Under the pieces are notes generated by a model, which had not been told where the DNA came from, did no database searches, and saw only the letters and a program-made list of their open reading frames with translations. From positions 1 through 42,353 of the forward strand of contig JAPPNP010000024.1 of the NCBI GenBank assembly GCA_028873795.1: 42,353 nucleotides of DNA, read 5' to 3'. Positions within the stretch are counted from its first letter, which is position 1. Each line of letters begins with the position of its first letter. The stretch comes from Chloroflexota bacterium. GTDB taxonomy: Bacteria; Chloroflexota; UBA11872. Below are positions 5,722 to 14,576 of this stretch, piece by piece. Position numbers and translations under genes: made by a program.

Positions 5722-7926
5722 GAAGGTCTAGTGTGGGTCGTCCCGGCGGCCATCGTGGTTTCCGTCGCCGTGGTCGGGTACCTCGTCCGTGATGTTTTGA
5801 CGCGGCCTATCGACCGGAGCGGCCGCAGCGCTGAGTTGATTCCGGCGGTCCAAGGGTTGGACGACGCGGAACGAAGCCGGCTGTTCGCGTCCATGCAGCT
5901 CAATGGCGACCGCATCTATGAAGGCGCAACGGCCTTCCTGCGGCGGCAATACCGCACCATCGCGTTTCTTGCGTTATTCGCGGCGGCCGGGTTGTCCGTG
6001 CTGCTCTTCTTCTTCGGCGCCAACGAGGCCAAGGGCATCGAGGCGGGCGACATCGCCTGGCGCACCGGGGTCTCGTTCCTCGTGGGCGCCGCCGCCTCCG
6101 CGCTCTCCGGGATCATCGGCATGATCGTGGCGGTCAAGTCTAACGTGCGCACCGCCAGCGCGGCCACCAAGTCGCTGGGCGACGCCCTGACGGTGGCTCT
6201 GCGGGGCGGTGCCGTCTCGGGCATCTTGATCGTCGGTCTGAGCCTGCTGGGCGTGTTCGTGCTGTTCGCCCTGTTCGACGGCTTCGGCAACCCGACGCGC
6301 GCGCCTGAGTTGATCGTGGGCTTCGGGTTCGGCGCCAGCTTCGTGGCGCTGTTCGCGCAGTTGGGCGGCGGCATCTACACCAAGGCCGCCGACGTGGGCG
6401 CGGACCTGGTGGGCAAGGTCGAGGCCGGCCTCCCCGAGGACGACCCGCGAAACCCCGCAGTGGTGGCCGACCTGGTCGGCGACAACGTGGGCGACTGCGC
6501 CGGTCGTGGCGCGGACCTGTTCGAATCCACCGCCGCCGAGAGCATCGGCGCGATGATCCTTGGTGTGGCCGTGTTCAAGGCCATCGAGGCCGCGGCCCCG
6601 GGAACGGCGGGCGTCGAGTGGATCCTGTTCCCGCTGGTGGTGCGCTCGTTCGGCACCATCGCCTCGGTGATCGGTCTGCTCGTGATCCGGCCCGAGAAAG
6701 TGCGCGACGCGCAGAAAGCGCTCGACATCGGCTACTGGACCACCGCGCTGTTTTCGGTTGTTGGAATGGCGATTGCGGTGTTCGTGATGCTGGATTCCGC
6801 CTGGTTCTTCCTGTCGGGAGTCATCGGCATTCTGACGAGCGTGGCATTCGTCTACATCACGCAGTACTACACCGCGGGCACGTGGCGTCCGGTCCGTGAG
6901 ATTGCCGAGGCGTCGCGCACCGGTCCCGCCACCAACATCATTTCGGGCATGGCGCTCGGCCTGGAGAACACGGCCGCGCCGATCATCGTCATTTCGATTG
7001 CCCTGTGGACCTCGTTCCACACCGGCGTCGAGGGCTTCGCGGCGCTTGGAATCCCGATCGGCACCTTCGAGGCCGGCGTATTCGGCACCGCCGTCGCCAC
7101 GATGGGCATGCTGATGAGCGCCGCCTACATCCTGGCCATGGACACCTTCGGACCGATCTCCGACAACGCCGGCGGCATCACCGAGATGGCCGAGGCGCCC
7201 GAGGACGTGCGCGACATCACCGACGGTCTGGACGCGGTCGGCAACACGACCAAGGCGCTCACCAAGGGCTACGCCATCGCCTCGGCGGCGCTGGCGGCGT
7301 TCCTGCTGTTCAGCGCCTACTTGGAAACGGCCGATCTCCACAGCGTCGACCTGGCTAAGGTCGAGGTCTTCATCGGCGCCATGCTGGGCGCCATGCTGGT
7401 GTTCCTGTTCAGCTCGTTGGCGATTCGCGCCGTCGGTCGTGCCGCGAGCACGATGATTCAGGAAGTCCGGCGGCAATGGCGCGAGAATCCAGGGATTCTC
7501 GAAGGCACCGTCGAGCCGAGCTACAGCCAGGCGGTCGACATCAGCACGCGTTCGGCGCTGCGGGAAATGATCCTGCCGGGCCTGCTCGCCGTGCTGATGC
7601 CCGTGGTGGTTGGCCTGGTGCTTCGCGCCGAGGCGGAGGCTGCCTTTCTGATGGTGGGCACCATCGCCGGTGTGCTGCTGGCTACCGTGATGAACAACGG
7701 TGGCGGCGCCTGGGACAACGCGAAGAAGTTCATCGAGGCCGGCAACCTCAAGGACGAGGACGGCAACCCGATCGGCAAGGGCACCGAGGAGCACGCGGCT
7801 TCGGTGGTCGGCGACACCGTCGGCGATCCGTTCAAGGACACGGCGGGTCCTTCGCTGCACGTGCTCGTGAAGCTGCTCAGCACGATTACCTTGGTTCTCG
7901 CGCCGGTCTTCGTTGTGACCGCGTAG
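5719..7926 (+). CDS. hppA: K+-independent membrane H+-translocating pyrophosphatase
   Basis: 735 residues with about 16 hydrophobic segments, the standard size of a membrane-integral pyrophosphatase. It couples hydrolysis of PPi to proton export across the cytoplasmic membrane. Signature stretches are 'GGGIYTKAADVGADLVGK', 'EDDPRNPAVVADLVGDNVGD', 'CAGRGADLFES' (about 255-268), 'DTFGPISDNAGGITEMA', and near the C terminus 'MNNGGGAWDNAKKFIE' plus 'VVGDTVGDPFKDTAGPS'. The K+-dependence switch reads G-N-T-T-Lys512-A-L-Thr515. K+-independent H+-PPases carry Lys/Thr here and K+-dependent ones Ala/Ala. The H+ rather than Na+ specificity is inferred from this class. The gene ends 9 nt before uppP, suggesting one transcript. 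Many biosynthetic reactions, including the aminoacyl and nucleotide transfers of this window, release the PPi that it uses. Confidence 0.97.
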   Translation: MEGLVWVVPAAIVVSVAVVGYLVRDVLTRPIDRSGRSAELIPAVQGLDDAERSRLFASMQLNGDRIYEGATAFLRRQYRTIAFLALFAAAGLSVLLFFFGANEAKGIEAGDIAWRTGVSFLVGAAASALSGIIGMIVAVKSNVRTASAATKSLGDALTVALRGGAVSGILIVGLSLLGVFVLFALFDGFGNPTRAPELIVGFGFGASFVALFAQLGGGIYTKAADVGADLVGKVEAGLPEDDPRNPAVVADLVGDNVGDCAGRGADLFESTAAESIGAMILGVAVFKAIEAAAPGTAGVEWILFPLVVRSFGTIASVIGLLVIRPEKVRDAQKALDIGYWTTALFSVVGMAIAVFVMLDSAWFFLSGVIGILTSVAFVYITQYYTAGTWRPVREIAEASRTGPATNIISGMALGLENTAAPIIVISIALWTSFHTGVEGFAALGIPIGTFEAGVFGTAVATMGMLMSAAYILAMDTFGPISDNAGGITEMAEAPEDVRDITDGLDAVGNTTKALTKGYAIASAALAAFLLFSAYLETADLHSVDLAKVEVFIGAMLGAMLVFLFSSLAIRAVGRAASTMIQEVRRQWRENPGILEGTVEPSYSQAVDISTRSALREMILPGLLAVLMPVVVGLVLRAEAEAAFLMVGTIAGVLLATVMNNGGGAWDNAKKFIEAGNLKDEDGNPIGKGTEEHAASVVGDTVGDPFKDTAGPSLHVLVKLLSTITLVLAPVFVVTA

Positions 7927-7935
7927 ACCCGGCTC

Positions 7936-8742
7936 GTGCTCGTCGAGGCGGCTCTGTTGGGCGCCGTGCAGGCGCTCACGGAGTTCCTGCCCGTGAGCAG
8001 TTCGGCGCACCTGTTGCTGGTGCCCGAGTTCGCCGGGTGGTCCGACCCGTTTCTGTCGGGCCTGATGCTCAGCGTGGCGTTGCACTTGGGCACCGCGCTG
8101 GCACTGGCCGTGGCGCTGTGGCGCGACTGGTGGCGGCTGGCGCGCGGCGTCCTGGGTCGGGGCGCGGACGCAGCCGTGTCGCGCCGCGTGGCGGCATCCA
8201 TCGTGGGATCGACGGTGCTGGTCGGGGCGGTGGCCTTTCCGCTGCGTGATGCGCTCACGGAGACCCGAACGGTGCTGGTGGCGTCGATCATGCTCATCGT
8301 GTTCGGCGTGGTGCTGGCGGCGGTCGACCGCTGGGCGCCCGCGCGCACTGGTTTCGATCGCACGCGCCTTCCCGTGTGGCTGCTGGTCGGTGTGAGCCAG
8401 CTCATTGCGCTGGTCCCAGGCGTCTCTCGCTCCGGCATCACCATGACCGTCGCGCGCCTGTTGGGCGTGGAGCGGCACGCCGGCGCGCGGTTCTCGCTGC
8501 TGCTGCTGACGCCAATCGTGCTCGCCATTGGCATCGTCGAACTCTCCTCGGTCGCCGGCACGGAGGCCTTCGAGTCGGTCGCGGGCGCGCTGGTGATCGG
8601 CGCGCTGACGGCGGGAGTGGTCGGCGTGGTCGTGATCCGGGCCTTGCTGTGGTTTGTCGCCACCCGCAGCCTGCTCGTGTTTGGCGTCTACCGGGTGGCG
8701 CTGGGCGCGGCGGCGCTCGCCGTTCTTGCCCTTCAGGCGTGA
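7936..8742 (+). CDS. uppP: Undecaprenyl-diphosphatase
   Basis: 268 residues, polytopic. The BacA/UppP active-site blocks are both present: 'ALTEFLPVSSSAHLL' near residue 17-31 and 'ALVPGVSRSGITMTVARLLG' around residues 156-175. It dephosphorylates undecaprenyl pyrophosphate to recycle the lipid carrier for peptidoglycan and other surface glycans, and its loss sensitises to bacitracin. Several hydrophobic helices follow. The GTG start at 7936, 9 nt after the hppA stop, opens at 'VLVEAALLGAVQALTEF', the normal N terminus. Pairing with a pyrophosphatase may be only positional. Confidence 0.95.
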   Translation: MLVEAALLGAVQALTEFLPVSSSAHLLLVPEFAGWSDPFLSGLMLSVALHLGTALALAVALWRDWWRLARGVLGRGADAAVSRRVAASIVGSTVLVGAVAFPLRDALTETRTVLVASIMLIVFGVVLAAVDRWAPARTGFDRTRLPVWLLVGVSQLIALVPGVSRSGITMTVARLLGVERHAGARFSLLLLTPIVLAIGIVELSSVAGTEAFESVAGALVIGALTAGVVGVVVIRALLWFVATRSLLVFGVYRVALGAAALAVLALQA

Positions 8743-8751
8743 TCACGCCCG

Positions 8752-8757
8752 TATAAT
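8752..8757 (+). promoter_or_regulatory. Putative -10 box (TATAAT) ahead of argC
   Basis: A perfect TATAAT lies in the 43-nt gap between uppP and argC, with its last base 28 nt before the argC ATG. A TTGCCC (8726-8731) sits upstream but with a spacer of about 20 nt, so the -35 is doubtful. A TATAAT stands out strongly in such GC-rich DNA. Confidence 0.55.
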
Positions 8758-8785
8758 TGCGTTTAGCCACCTGAGGCACCGCTGA

Positions 8786-9814
8786 ATGCGCCTGGGCCTG
8801 CTCAATGCCACCGGCTACACCGGCGGCGAGATGATCCGCTATCTGGCCGGCCACCCCGACCTCGAGCTGACGAGCCTGACGGCACGCAGTCAGGCCGGCT
8901 CCACGGTCGGCGAGGTGCTGCCGTGGGTTCGGGCCACGGCGCGGCCGGACTACGCCGACCTGCGGCTCACGCCTGAGCTGGATGGATCGGTTGACGCGGT
9001 GGTCTCGTGCCTGCCCCACAACGCGTCGGCCGTGCAGTTGGCGCCGCTGCTCGACGACGGCGTGCCCGTGGTGGACGTCAGCGCCGACTTCCGACTGCAT
9101 GACCTGGAGGTCTATCGCCAGTGGTACGGCGAGCACCCCGCGTCGGAGTGGATCGCCGACGCGGTCTACGGCCTCACCGAGTACCGGCGCGACGACCTGC
9201 GGCAAACCAGGCTGGTGGCGAATCCTGGTTGTCACGCCATCGCCGCGGAGCTAGCCATCGGTCCGGCCCTGACGGCTGGGCTCGTCGAGCCGTCGGTGAT
9301 CGTGGACTCCAAGACCGGCGTCTCGGGCGCCGGCCGCAGCGCCGAGCCCAAGTTCACCTACTCCGAAATCAACGAAAGCACGGCGCCCTACAACGTCGCC
9401 GCCCACCGCCACGGTCCGGAGATTGCGCAGGAATTGACCGTCCTGGCGGGGACGCCGGTGCAGGTCACGTTCGTGCCCCACCTGGTGCCCATGACGCGCG
9501 GGATTCTCTCGACGGCCTACGCGCGGCTTCGGGACGGGGCGAGCGGCGCGGATGTGGCGGACGCCTATCAGGATCGATACGCCGACGAGCCGTTCGTCCA
9601 CCTGGCCGACGAACCGCCCCGCACCAAGTGGACTACGGGCACCAACCACTGCTTCGTGCAGGCAGTAACCGACGAGGCCACCGGTACGCTCATCGCCATG
9701 AGCGCCATCGACAATCTGGGCAAGGGCGCGGCCGGCGCCGCGCTGCAAAATGCCAACCTGATGCTCGGTCTGGACGAACAAGCCGGACTCGGCATCCCGG
9801 CGGGATATCCCTAA
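8786..9814 (+). CDS. argC: N-acetyl-gamma-glutamyl-phosphate reductase
   Basis: 342 residues. It carries out the third step to ornithine: NADPH-dependent reduction of N-acetylglutamyl phosphate to the semialdehyde. The N-terminal Rossmann segment 'LGLLNATGYTGGEMIRYL', 'LTARSQAGSTVGEVLPW', 'VVSCLPHNASA', 'VVDVSADFRLHD' and 'YGLTEYRR' are diagnostic. The catalytic cysteine is in 'VANPGCHA' (Cys149); most relatives have Tyr where this has His after the Cys. 'SKTGVSGAGRSAEPKFTYSE' and 'PHLVPMTRGIL' complete the family pattern. It starts at ATG 8786 behind a TATAAT box and a GAGG, and abuts argJ with no spacer (TAAATG). Confidence 0.97.
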   Translation: MRLGLLNATGYTGGEMIRYLAGHPDLELTSLTARSQAGSTVGEVLPWVRATARPDYADLRLTPELDGSVDAVVSCLPHNASAVQLAPLLDDGVPVVDVSADFRLHDLEVYRQWYGEHPASEWIADAVYGLTEYRRDDLRQTRLVANPGCHAIAAELAIGPALTAGLVEPSVIVDSKTGVSGAGRSAEPKFTYSEINESTAPYNVAAHRHGPEIAQELTVLAGTPVQVTFVPHLVPMTRGILSTAYARLRDGASGADVADAYQDRYADEPFVHLADEPPRTKWTTGTNHCFVQAVTDEATGTLIAMSAIDNLGKGAAGAALQNANLMLGLDEQAGLGIPAGYP

Positions 9815-11038
9815 ATGAACACCACTCCTGAATCGCTTGACGGATTCGCGGTGATCTCTGGCGGCGTCGTGGCGCCGCGCGGGTTCGAGGCCGGATCCAT
9901 TGCCGCCGGAATCAAAGCCAGCGGCGCTTTGGATCTCGGCGGCATCTTCAGCACCGTCGCCCCTTGCACGGTTGCCGCCACGTTTACCACCAATCGCGTG
10001 AAGGCCTCCAACGTGGAGATCAATCGCGCCCGTGTCGCCAGCGGACAGGCGCGCGGCGTGGTCTTCAACAGCGGCAACGCCAACACCTACACGGGACCGG
10101 AAGGGCGCGCCGACGCGCGGCGCATGGCGGAGCTATTTGCTGAGAGGCAAGGCGTCCAGCCTGAGGAAATCCTGATGGCGTCCACCGGCGTCATCGGGTT
10201 TCGGCTGCCCATGGACCGCGTGGCCGACGGCATCCGGCGGCTCGAGCTCAACTCGGTCGACGGGATCGACGTCGCCACGGCCATGATGACCACCGACGCC
10301 TATCCCAAGACGATCGCGGTCGAGGTGCCGCTCTCGACAGGGACGGTGCGAATCGGCGGCGCCGCCAAGGGCGCCGGCATGATCCACCCAAACATGGCCA
10401 CCATGCACTCGTTCGTCACCACCGACGCCGCCGTGGACGCGGACGTTGCCCTCAGCGCCCTGCGCGCGGCGGTTAACGACTCTTACAACGTGATTTCCAT
10501 CGACGGCGATCAGTCCACCAGCGATACTGTGCTGATGTTTGCCAACGGCGCGAGCGAGACGCCTCCGTTGGACGGCGCGGACGCCGAGCAGTTCGGCCGC
10601 GCGCTCAAGGCTGTGTGCCAGCATCTCGCGCGGGAAATCGTGCGAAACGGCGAGGGCGTCACCAAGCTGGTCACGATCGAAGTTCGCGGCGCGGTGGACG
10701 CCGCCGATGCTAGGCGCGCCGGTCGCGGCATTTCCACCTCGCTGCTGGTCAAGACGGCGGTGTTCGGCGGCGACCCCAATTGGGGGCGCGTCGTCGCCGC
10801 GCTTGGCAACAGCGGCGCCGAGTTCGATCCCGAAGCCTTGGACATTTGGATCGGCGACACCTGCACCGTCGCTGACGGCCGCATCCAGGACTACCACGAG
10901 CCGGACGTCGCCGCGCATCTGCGCCAAACCGAGTGCCGCATCGCGGTCGATCTGCACGCGGGGCCGGCCAGCGCCACGGCCTGGACCGGCGACCTCTCGC
11001 ACGACTACGTCACCATCAACGCGGAGTACATGACCTAG
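9815..11038 (+). CDS. argJ: Glutamate N-acetyltransferase / ornithine acetyltransferase
   Basis: 407 residues. It transfers the acetyl group from N-acetylornithine to glutamate, closing the cyclic arginine pathway. It may also use acetyl-CoA; monofunctional versus bifunctional activity cannot be told here. The proenzyme self-cleaves before the conserved Thr of 'KGAGMIHPNMATM' (Thr196), giving alpha and beta chains. Other landmarks: 'VFNSGNANTYTG', 'ILMASTGVIG', 'SIDGDQSTSDT', 'VKTAVFGGDPNWGRVVAALG' and the C-terminal 'SHDYVTINAEYMT'. The ATG follows the argC stop immediately, implying translational coupling. argB follows 3 nt after its stop. Confidence 0.97.
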   Translation: MNTTPESLDGFAVISGGVVAPRGFEAGSIAAGIKASGALDLGGIFSTVAPCTVAATFTTNRVKASNVEINRARVASGQARGVVFNSGNANTYTGPEGRADARRMAELFAERQGVQPEEILMASTGVIGFRLPMDRVADGIRRLELNSVDGIDVATAMMTTDAYPKTIAVEVPLSTGTVRIGGAAKGAGMIHPNMATMHSFVTTDAAVDADVALSALRAAVNDSYNVISIDGDQSTSDTVLMFANGASETPPLDGADAEQFGRALKAVCQHLAREIVRNGEGVTKLVTIEVRGAVDAADARRAGRGISTSLLVKTAVFGGDPNWGRVVAALGNSGAEFDPEALDIWIGDTCTVADGRIQDYHEPDVAAHLRQTECRIAVDLHAGPASATAWTGDLSHDYVTINAEYMT

Positions 11039-11041
11039 CTC

Positions 11042-11842
11042 GTGGCCGCATCGCCGGATACAGGTTTCGACGGCTTCCGGGGCCGCTACGTGGTGCTCAA
11101 GGTCGGCGGCACGGCGGACGTCGAGCGCGGGCGGATCGGCGCCGACGTGCGGGACCTGGTCGCGGCCGGCGCCCGCGTCGTCATTGCCCATGGCGGCGGC
11201 GACGCGCTCAGCGATTTCCTGGCGGAACGGGGCGAGACGCCCACCTGGATCGACGGGCTGCGGGTTACCTCGGCGGCCACTCGCGACGCCGCGGTGATGG
11301 TCTTTCGCGGTGTCGTCGCCCCGGCGCTGATCGGCGAGCTCGTCGACAACGGAGTCTCGGCCGTCGGGATTGCCGGCAATGACGGCGATGTCATTCGGGT
11401 CGAGCAGCAGTCAGCGGCGCTGGGCTACGTGGGCCAAGTGTGCGAAGTCCGGCGCGGCTTGCTGGACGACCTCACCGAGCGCGGGCATGTGCCGACCATC
11501 GCCCCGCTGGGCCTGGGGCCGGACGGCCAGATCTACAACGTGAACGGCGATGAAATCGCCGGGGCCGTGGCGCACGCGCTGCGGGCGGAGGCCTTGCTCT
11601 TTCTCACCGACGTGCCGGCGGTTCTCGATGCTGACGGGGAACCGATCCGCGATCTGCCCGCCGGACGCGCCAATGCCCTCATCGCCCAGGGCGTGATCCG
11701 CGACGGCATGGTGCCCAAGGTCCGCGCGGCGCTTGACTTGCTGGACGCGGTCGATGCCGTGTGGATCACCGACGGCCGGGAACCCCACGCCATCCGGCAG
11801 ACGCTCGTCGAAGGCGCCGTGGGCACGCGCATCGTTGCCTGA
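11042..11842 (+). CDS. argB: Acetylglutamate kinase
   Basis: 266 residues of the amino-acid kinase fold. It phosphorylates N-acetylglutamate using ATP. Motifs: 'VVLKVGGTAD' at the ATP-binding N terminus, 'VIAHGGGDALSDFL', 'IDGLRVTSAATRDAAVMVF', 'VGIAGNDGDVI', and 'IYNVNGDEIAGAVAHAL' with 'LLFLTDVPAVLD'. NVNGD replaces the more common NVNAD. LysZ-type kinases show related changes, but no LysW or LysX carrier genes are near and argC/argJ are the acetyl-type enzymes, so ArgB is the better call. The GTG start sits 3 nt after argJ. A C-terminal 'GMVPKVRAALDLL' is typical. No N-terminal arginine-sensing helix extension is seen, so feedback inhibition is not predicted from length. Confidence 0.94.
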   Translation: MAASPDTGFDGFRGRYVVLKVGGTADVERGRIGADVRDLVAAGARVVIAHGGGDALSDFLAERGETPTWIDGLRVTSAATRDAAVMVFRGVVAPALIGELVDNGVSAVGIAGNDGDVIRVEQQSAALGYVGQVCEVRRGLLDDLTERGHVPTIAPLGLGPDGQIYNVNGDEIAGAVAHALRAEALLFLTDVPAVLDADGEPIRDLPAGRANALIAQGVIRDGMVPKVRAALDLLDAVDAVWITDGREPHAIRQTLVEGAVGTRIVA

Positions 11843-11863
11843 CGCGCGCGGTTCGGATCGCCA

Positions 11864-11869
11864 TATAAT
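11864..11869 (+). promoter_or_regulatory. Putative -10 box (TATAAT) ahead of argD
   Basis: A perfect TATAAT in the 58-nt gap between argB and argD, ending 31 nt before the argD ATG. This is the same geometry as the box before argC. No well-spaced -35 is evident. It suggests an additional start for argD and argH within the cluster. Confidence 0.5.
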
Positions 11870-11900
11870 CCCAGCCAACCGGCACGGCTAGAGTTCATCC

Positions 11901-13094
11901 ATGACCCAAACAGCGACGGACTGGCAAGCGCGCGAGGCCCAGGTCTACCACCAGACGTTTTCTCGCGCCCCGGTCACCCTGGTTCGGGGCAGCGGCATGC
12001 GGGTGTGGGATGACGCGGGCAATGAATACCTGGACTTCGCCGCCGGCATTGCGGTCAACGCCCTCGGCCACGCCAACCCCGATATCGCGGACGCGGTGGC
12101 GGAGCAGGCGCGCACCTTGGTTCAGGTGTCGAACCTGTTCTACACCACGCCGCAGGTCGAGTTGGGCGAGCGGCTGGTCAGTCACTCGGCGCTAGACCGC
12201 GTGTTCTTCGTCAACAGTGGCGGCGAGGCCACCGAGACCTGCGTCAAGATCGCGCGCAAATGGGGCCGGCAGAATCGAGACGGCGCGACGGGCGTCATCA
12301 CCACGCTGCGCGGCTTCCACGGCCGCTCGCTCGCCATGACGGCGGCCACGGGAACGCCGGCCTATCACGAGCCGTTCGAGCCGATGCCGGCCGGATTCAC
12401 GCACGTCCCCTACAACGACCTGGACGCCGTACGCGACGCCATCGACGACTCCACGGCCGCCGTCATGCTGGAGCTCATCCAGGCCGAAGGCGGCGTCTGG
12501 GTGGCGGACGCGGACTACGTGAGGGGGCTCCGCGACCTCTGCGACGCTCACGGCATCTTGCTGATTCTCGATGAGGTGCAGACGGGCATCGGGCGCACCG
12601 GCAAGCTCTTCGCCTACGAGCACTTCGGCATCACGCCCGACCTGATGGCGCTGGCCAAGGGGCTGGGCGGCGGGCTGCCCATCGGCGCGGCGCTGAGCAC
12701 CGAGCGGTGCAGCGTGCTGCGGCCCGGCGACCACGGCTCGACCTTCAGCGGCAACCCGCTCGTCTGCGCCGGCGCCCGGGTGGTGTTCGATCACGTCACC
12801 GCGCCGGGATTCCTCGCGGACGTGGTGCGAAAGGGCGACCACGCCGCCACCGAGCTGCGGCGCCTGGGCGCTGAGACCGGTGAGATCACGGACGTGCGGG
12901 GGCTTGGGCTGCTGGTGGGGTTCGACCTCACGAGCCCCGAGCGCGCCGATCACGTGATCGCCTACGCGCGCGATCACGGGGTGTTGCTGATCAAGGCCGC
13001 CGCGGCGACGATTCGCCTGGTGCCGGCCCTGACCATCAGCGACGCGGAGTTGGATACGGGCCTTGAGGTCATTGGCGCGGCCCTGCGCGCCTAG
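11901..13094 (+). CDS. argD: Acetylornithine aminotransferase
   Basis: 397 residues, class III PLP aminotransferase that makes N-acetylornithine from the semialdehyde and glutamate. Visible motifs: 'LDFAAGIAVNALGHANPD', 'SNLFYTTPQVELGERL', 'FFVNSGGEATETCVKIARKW', 'TLRGFHGRS', 'LILDEVQTGIGRTGKLFAYE', and the PLP lysine in 'MALAKGLGGGLPIGA' (Lys253). 'STFSGNPLVCA' and 'RGLGLLVGFDL' follow in family order. Related enzymes (succinylornithine, LysJ, ornithine or 4-aminobutyrate transaminases) share the fold; the arg context decides. It has its own TATAAT-like box and only a weak ribosome-binding site. Confidence 0.95.
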   Translation: MTQTATDWQAREAQVYHQTFSRAPVTLVRGSGMRVWDDAGNEYLDFAAGIAVNALGHANPDIADAVAEQARTLVQVSNLFYTTPQVELGERLVSHSALDRVFFVNSGGEATETCVKIARKWGRQNRDGATGVITTLRGFHGRSLAMTAATGTPAYHEPFEPMPAGFTHVPYNDLDAVRDAIDDSTAAVMLELIQAEGGVWVADADYVRGLRDLCDAHGILLILDEVQTGIGRTGKLFAYEHFGITPDLMALAKGLGGGLPIGAALSTERCSVLRPGDHGSTFSGNPLVCAGARVVFDHVTAPGFLADVVRKGDHAATELRRLGAETGEITDVRGLGLLVGFDLTSPERADHVIAYARDHGVLLIKAAAATIRLVPALTISDAELDTGLEVIGAALRA

Positions 13095-13096
13095 CC

Positions 13097-13117
13097 GCGG
13101 GCGCCTTCGGCTCCCGC
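13097..13117. repeat. Hairpin between argD and argH
   Basis: GCGGG-C-GCC-TTC-GGC-T-CCCGC, starting 2 nt after the argD stop, forms an 8-bp stem with one internal mismatch and a 3-nt loop. There is no T-run after it, so it is not a classical intrinsic terminator. It could attenuate or protect the argD end of a transcript. Confidence 0.5.
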
Positions 13118-13138
13118 GCACGGGCTGAGACAACGGCC

Positions 13139-14575
13139 ATGTGGGGCGGGCGATTCGAGTCGGAGCCCGCCGACGCGGCGCGCGCGTTCACGCGCTCGTT
13201 TCCCTGGGATCGGCGGCTGTATCGGGAAGACATCGTCGCCAGTCGCGCTCACGCCGCCATGCTCGGCGCGCGGGACATCATCGGCGCCTCCGACGCCGAC
13301 GCGCTAACCGCCGGGCTGGACCGGCTGCTGCAGGAGCTCGATGAGGCCGGCGGTCCTGTTGACGCCGGCGACGAGGATATTCACAGCTACGTAGAGCGCG
13401 TCCTGATCGAGCGGCTCGGCGACGCCGGTCGCCGTCTGCACACCGCCCGCAGTCGCAACGACCAGGTCGCCACCGACATGCGGCTCTACGTCAAGGGCTT
13501 GACGCTGCGGATCGGACGCGCGCTGGTGGACCTCATGGCGGTGCTCGTCGACCGGGCCGAGCCGGATACGGTCGCGCCCGGATTCACTCACCTTCAGTCG
13601 GGGCAACCGGTCACCCTGGGTCACTACCTGCTGGCGATTCACGAAATGCTCAGCCGGGATGTCGATGCCTGCTATCAGGTTTTCGCCCTGGCCGACGTCT
13701 GCCCGCTCGGGAGCGGGGCGCTGGCCGGGGTGCCCTATGACATCGACCGCGAGCACGCGGCGCACGCCCTGCATTTCAGCCAGATCACGCGCAACAGCAT
13801 GGACGCGGTGGCCGATCGCGACTATCTGCTGGCGGTGCTCAATCTCGGAGTCGGCATCCTGCTCCACCTGTCGCGCTGGGCCGAGGACCTGGTGGTGTGG
13901 GCTTCGCCCGGCTTCGCGATGGTCGAGTTCGCCGATGCCTACGCCACGGGCAGCAGCATCATGCCGCAGAAGAAGAACCCGGACATCGCCGAGCTTGTCC
14001 GAGGGCGCGCGGGCACGGCCCTCGGGATCGCCTCGGGTATGGCCGCCACCGTCAAGGGCGTGCCGCTCACCTATGGCCTCGACTTGCAGGAAGACAAACA
14101 GGCGCTGTTCCGCATGGAAGACCTGGTGCTTCCCAGCCTCGGGATCATGCGCGAGGCGTTCAAGACGCTGCGTTTCGATCGGGCGCGGATGGCGCAAATG
14201 GCCGAGTCCGGCTACGCCACGGCGACCGAAATCGCCGACTACCTCGTCGAGCGCGACGCGCCGTTTCGCGAGGCCCACGAGATCGCCGGACGCGTAGTCG
14301 CGGCGGCCATCGAAGCGGGCGTCGAGCTGACCGCACTCACCGACGATCAGCTACAGGCCCTAGATGCGCGACTCGGCGCGGACCTCCGGGAGCGCCTGAC
14401 GGCGGAGCGCGCGGTCGCGCGACGTGATGTGCCGGGCGGCACGGCGCCGCGACAGGTCAGACTGGCAATCGCCGACGCGCGGGGACGAATTGATCTCGAA
14501 CGCGGCCGCTTGCGCGAGCTGGCCGCCAGCGGACTTCCCGCCGCCTTGGCGCCCTGGAGACCATTGAACGATTGA
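13139..14575 (+). CDS. argH: Argininosuccinate lyase
   Basis: 478 residues of the fumarase/aspartase superfamily. It splits argininosuccinate to arginine and fumarate in the last step of arginine synthesis. It starts with the canonical 'MWGGRFESEPADAARAFTRS'. It then shows 'DEDIHSYVERVLIERLGD', 'LHTARSRNDQVATDMRLYVK', 'GFTHLQSGQPVTLGHYLLA' and the mobile catalytic loop 'GSSIMPQKKNPDIAELVRG' (catalytic Ser about 273). A C-terminal helical segment follows. Its usual partner argG (argininosuccinate synthase) and argF are not in the window, so the pathway must be completed elsewhere. The ATG at 13139 is 44 nt after argD. Next comes lysC, separated by about 120 nt. Confidence 0.96.
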   Translation: MWGGRFESEPADAARAFTRSFPWDRRLYREDIVASRAHAAMLGARDIIGASDADALTAGLDRLLQELDEAGGPVDAGDEDIHSYVERVLIERLGDAGRRLHTARSRNDQVATDMRLYVKGLTLRIGRALVDLMAVLVDRAEPDTVAPGFTHLQSGQPVTLGHYLLAIHEMLSRDVDACYQVFALADVCPLGSGALAGVPYDIDREHAAHALHFSQITRNSMDAVADRDYLLAVLNLGVGILLHLSRWAEDLVVWASPGFAMVEFADAYATGSSIMPQKKNPDIAELVRGRAGTALGIASGMAATVKGVPLTYGLDLQEDKQALFRMEDLVLPSLGIMREAFKTLRFDRARMAQMAESGYATATEIADYLVERDAPFREAHEIAGRVVAAAIEAGVELTALTDDQLQALDARLGADLRERLTAERAVARRDVPGGTAPRQVRLAIADARGRIDLERGRLRELAASGLPAALAPWRPLND

Positions 14576-14576
14576 G

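Noticed and set aside
5974-8478. A long minus-strand open frame opposite hppA and uppP
   Set aside because: The predicted protein is Arg/Gln/His-rich low-complexity sequence, as expected for the antisense of a GC-rich membrane-protein gene. The plus-strand genes show complete family motifs.
10133-11191. A minus-strand frame opposite argJ
   Set aside because: It is fully overlapped by argJ, whose motifs (KGAGMIHPNMATM) are unmistakable.
11042-11842. ArgB as LysZ of the LysW-carrier lysine pathway
   Set aside because: NVNGD is reminiscent, but there is no LysW or LysX, and the neighbours argC, argJ and argD are the acetylated ornithine set.
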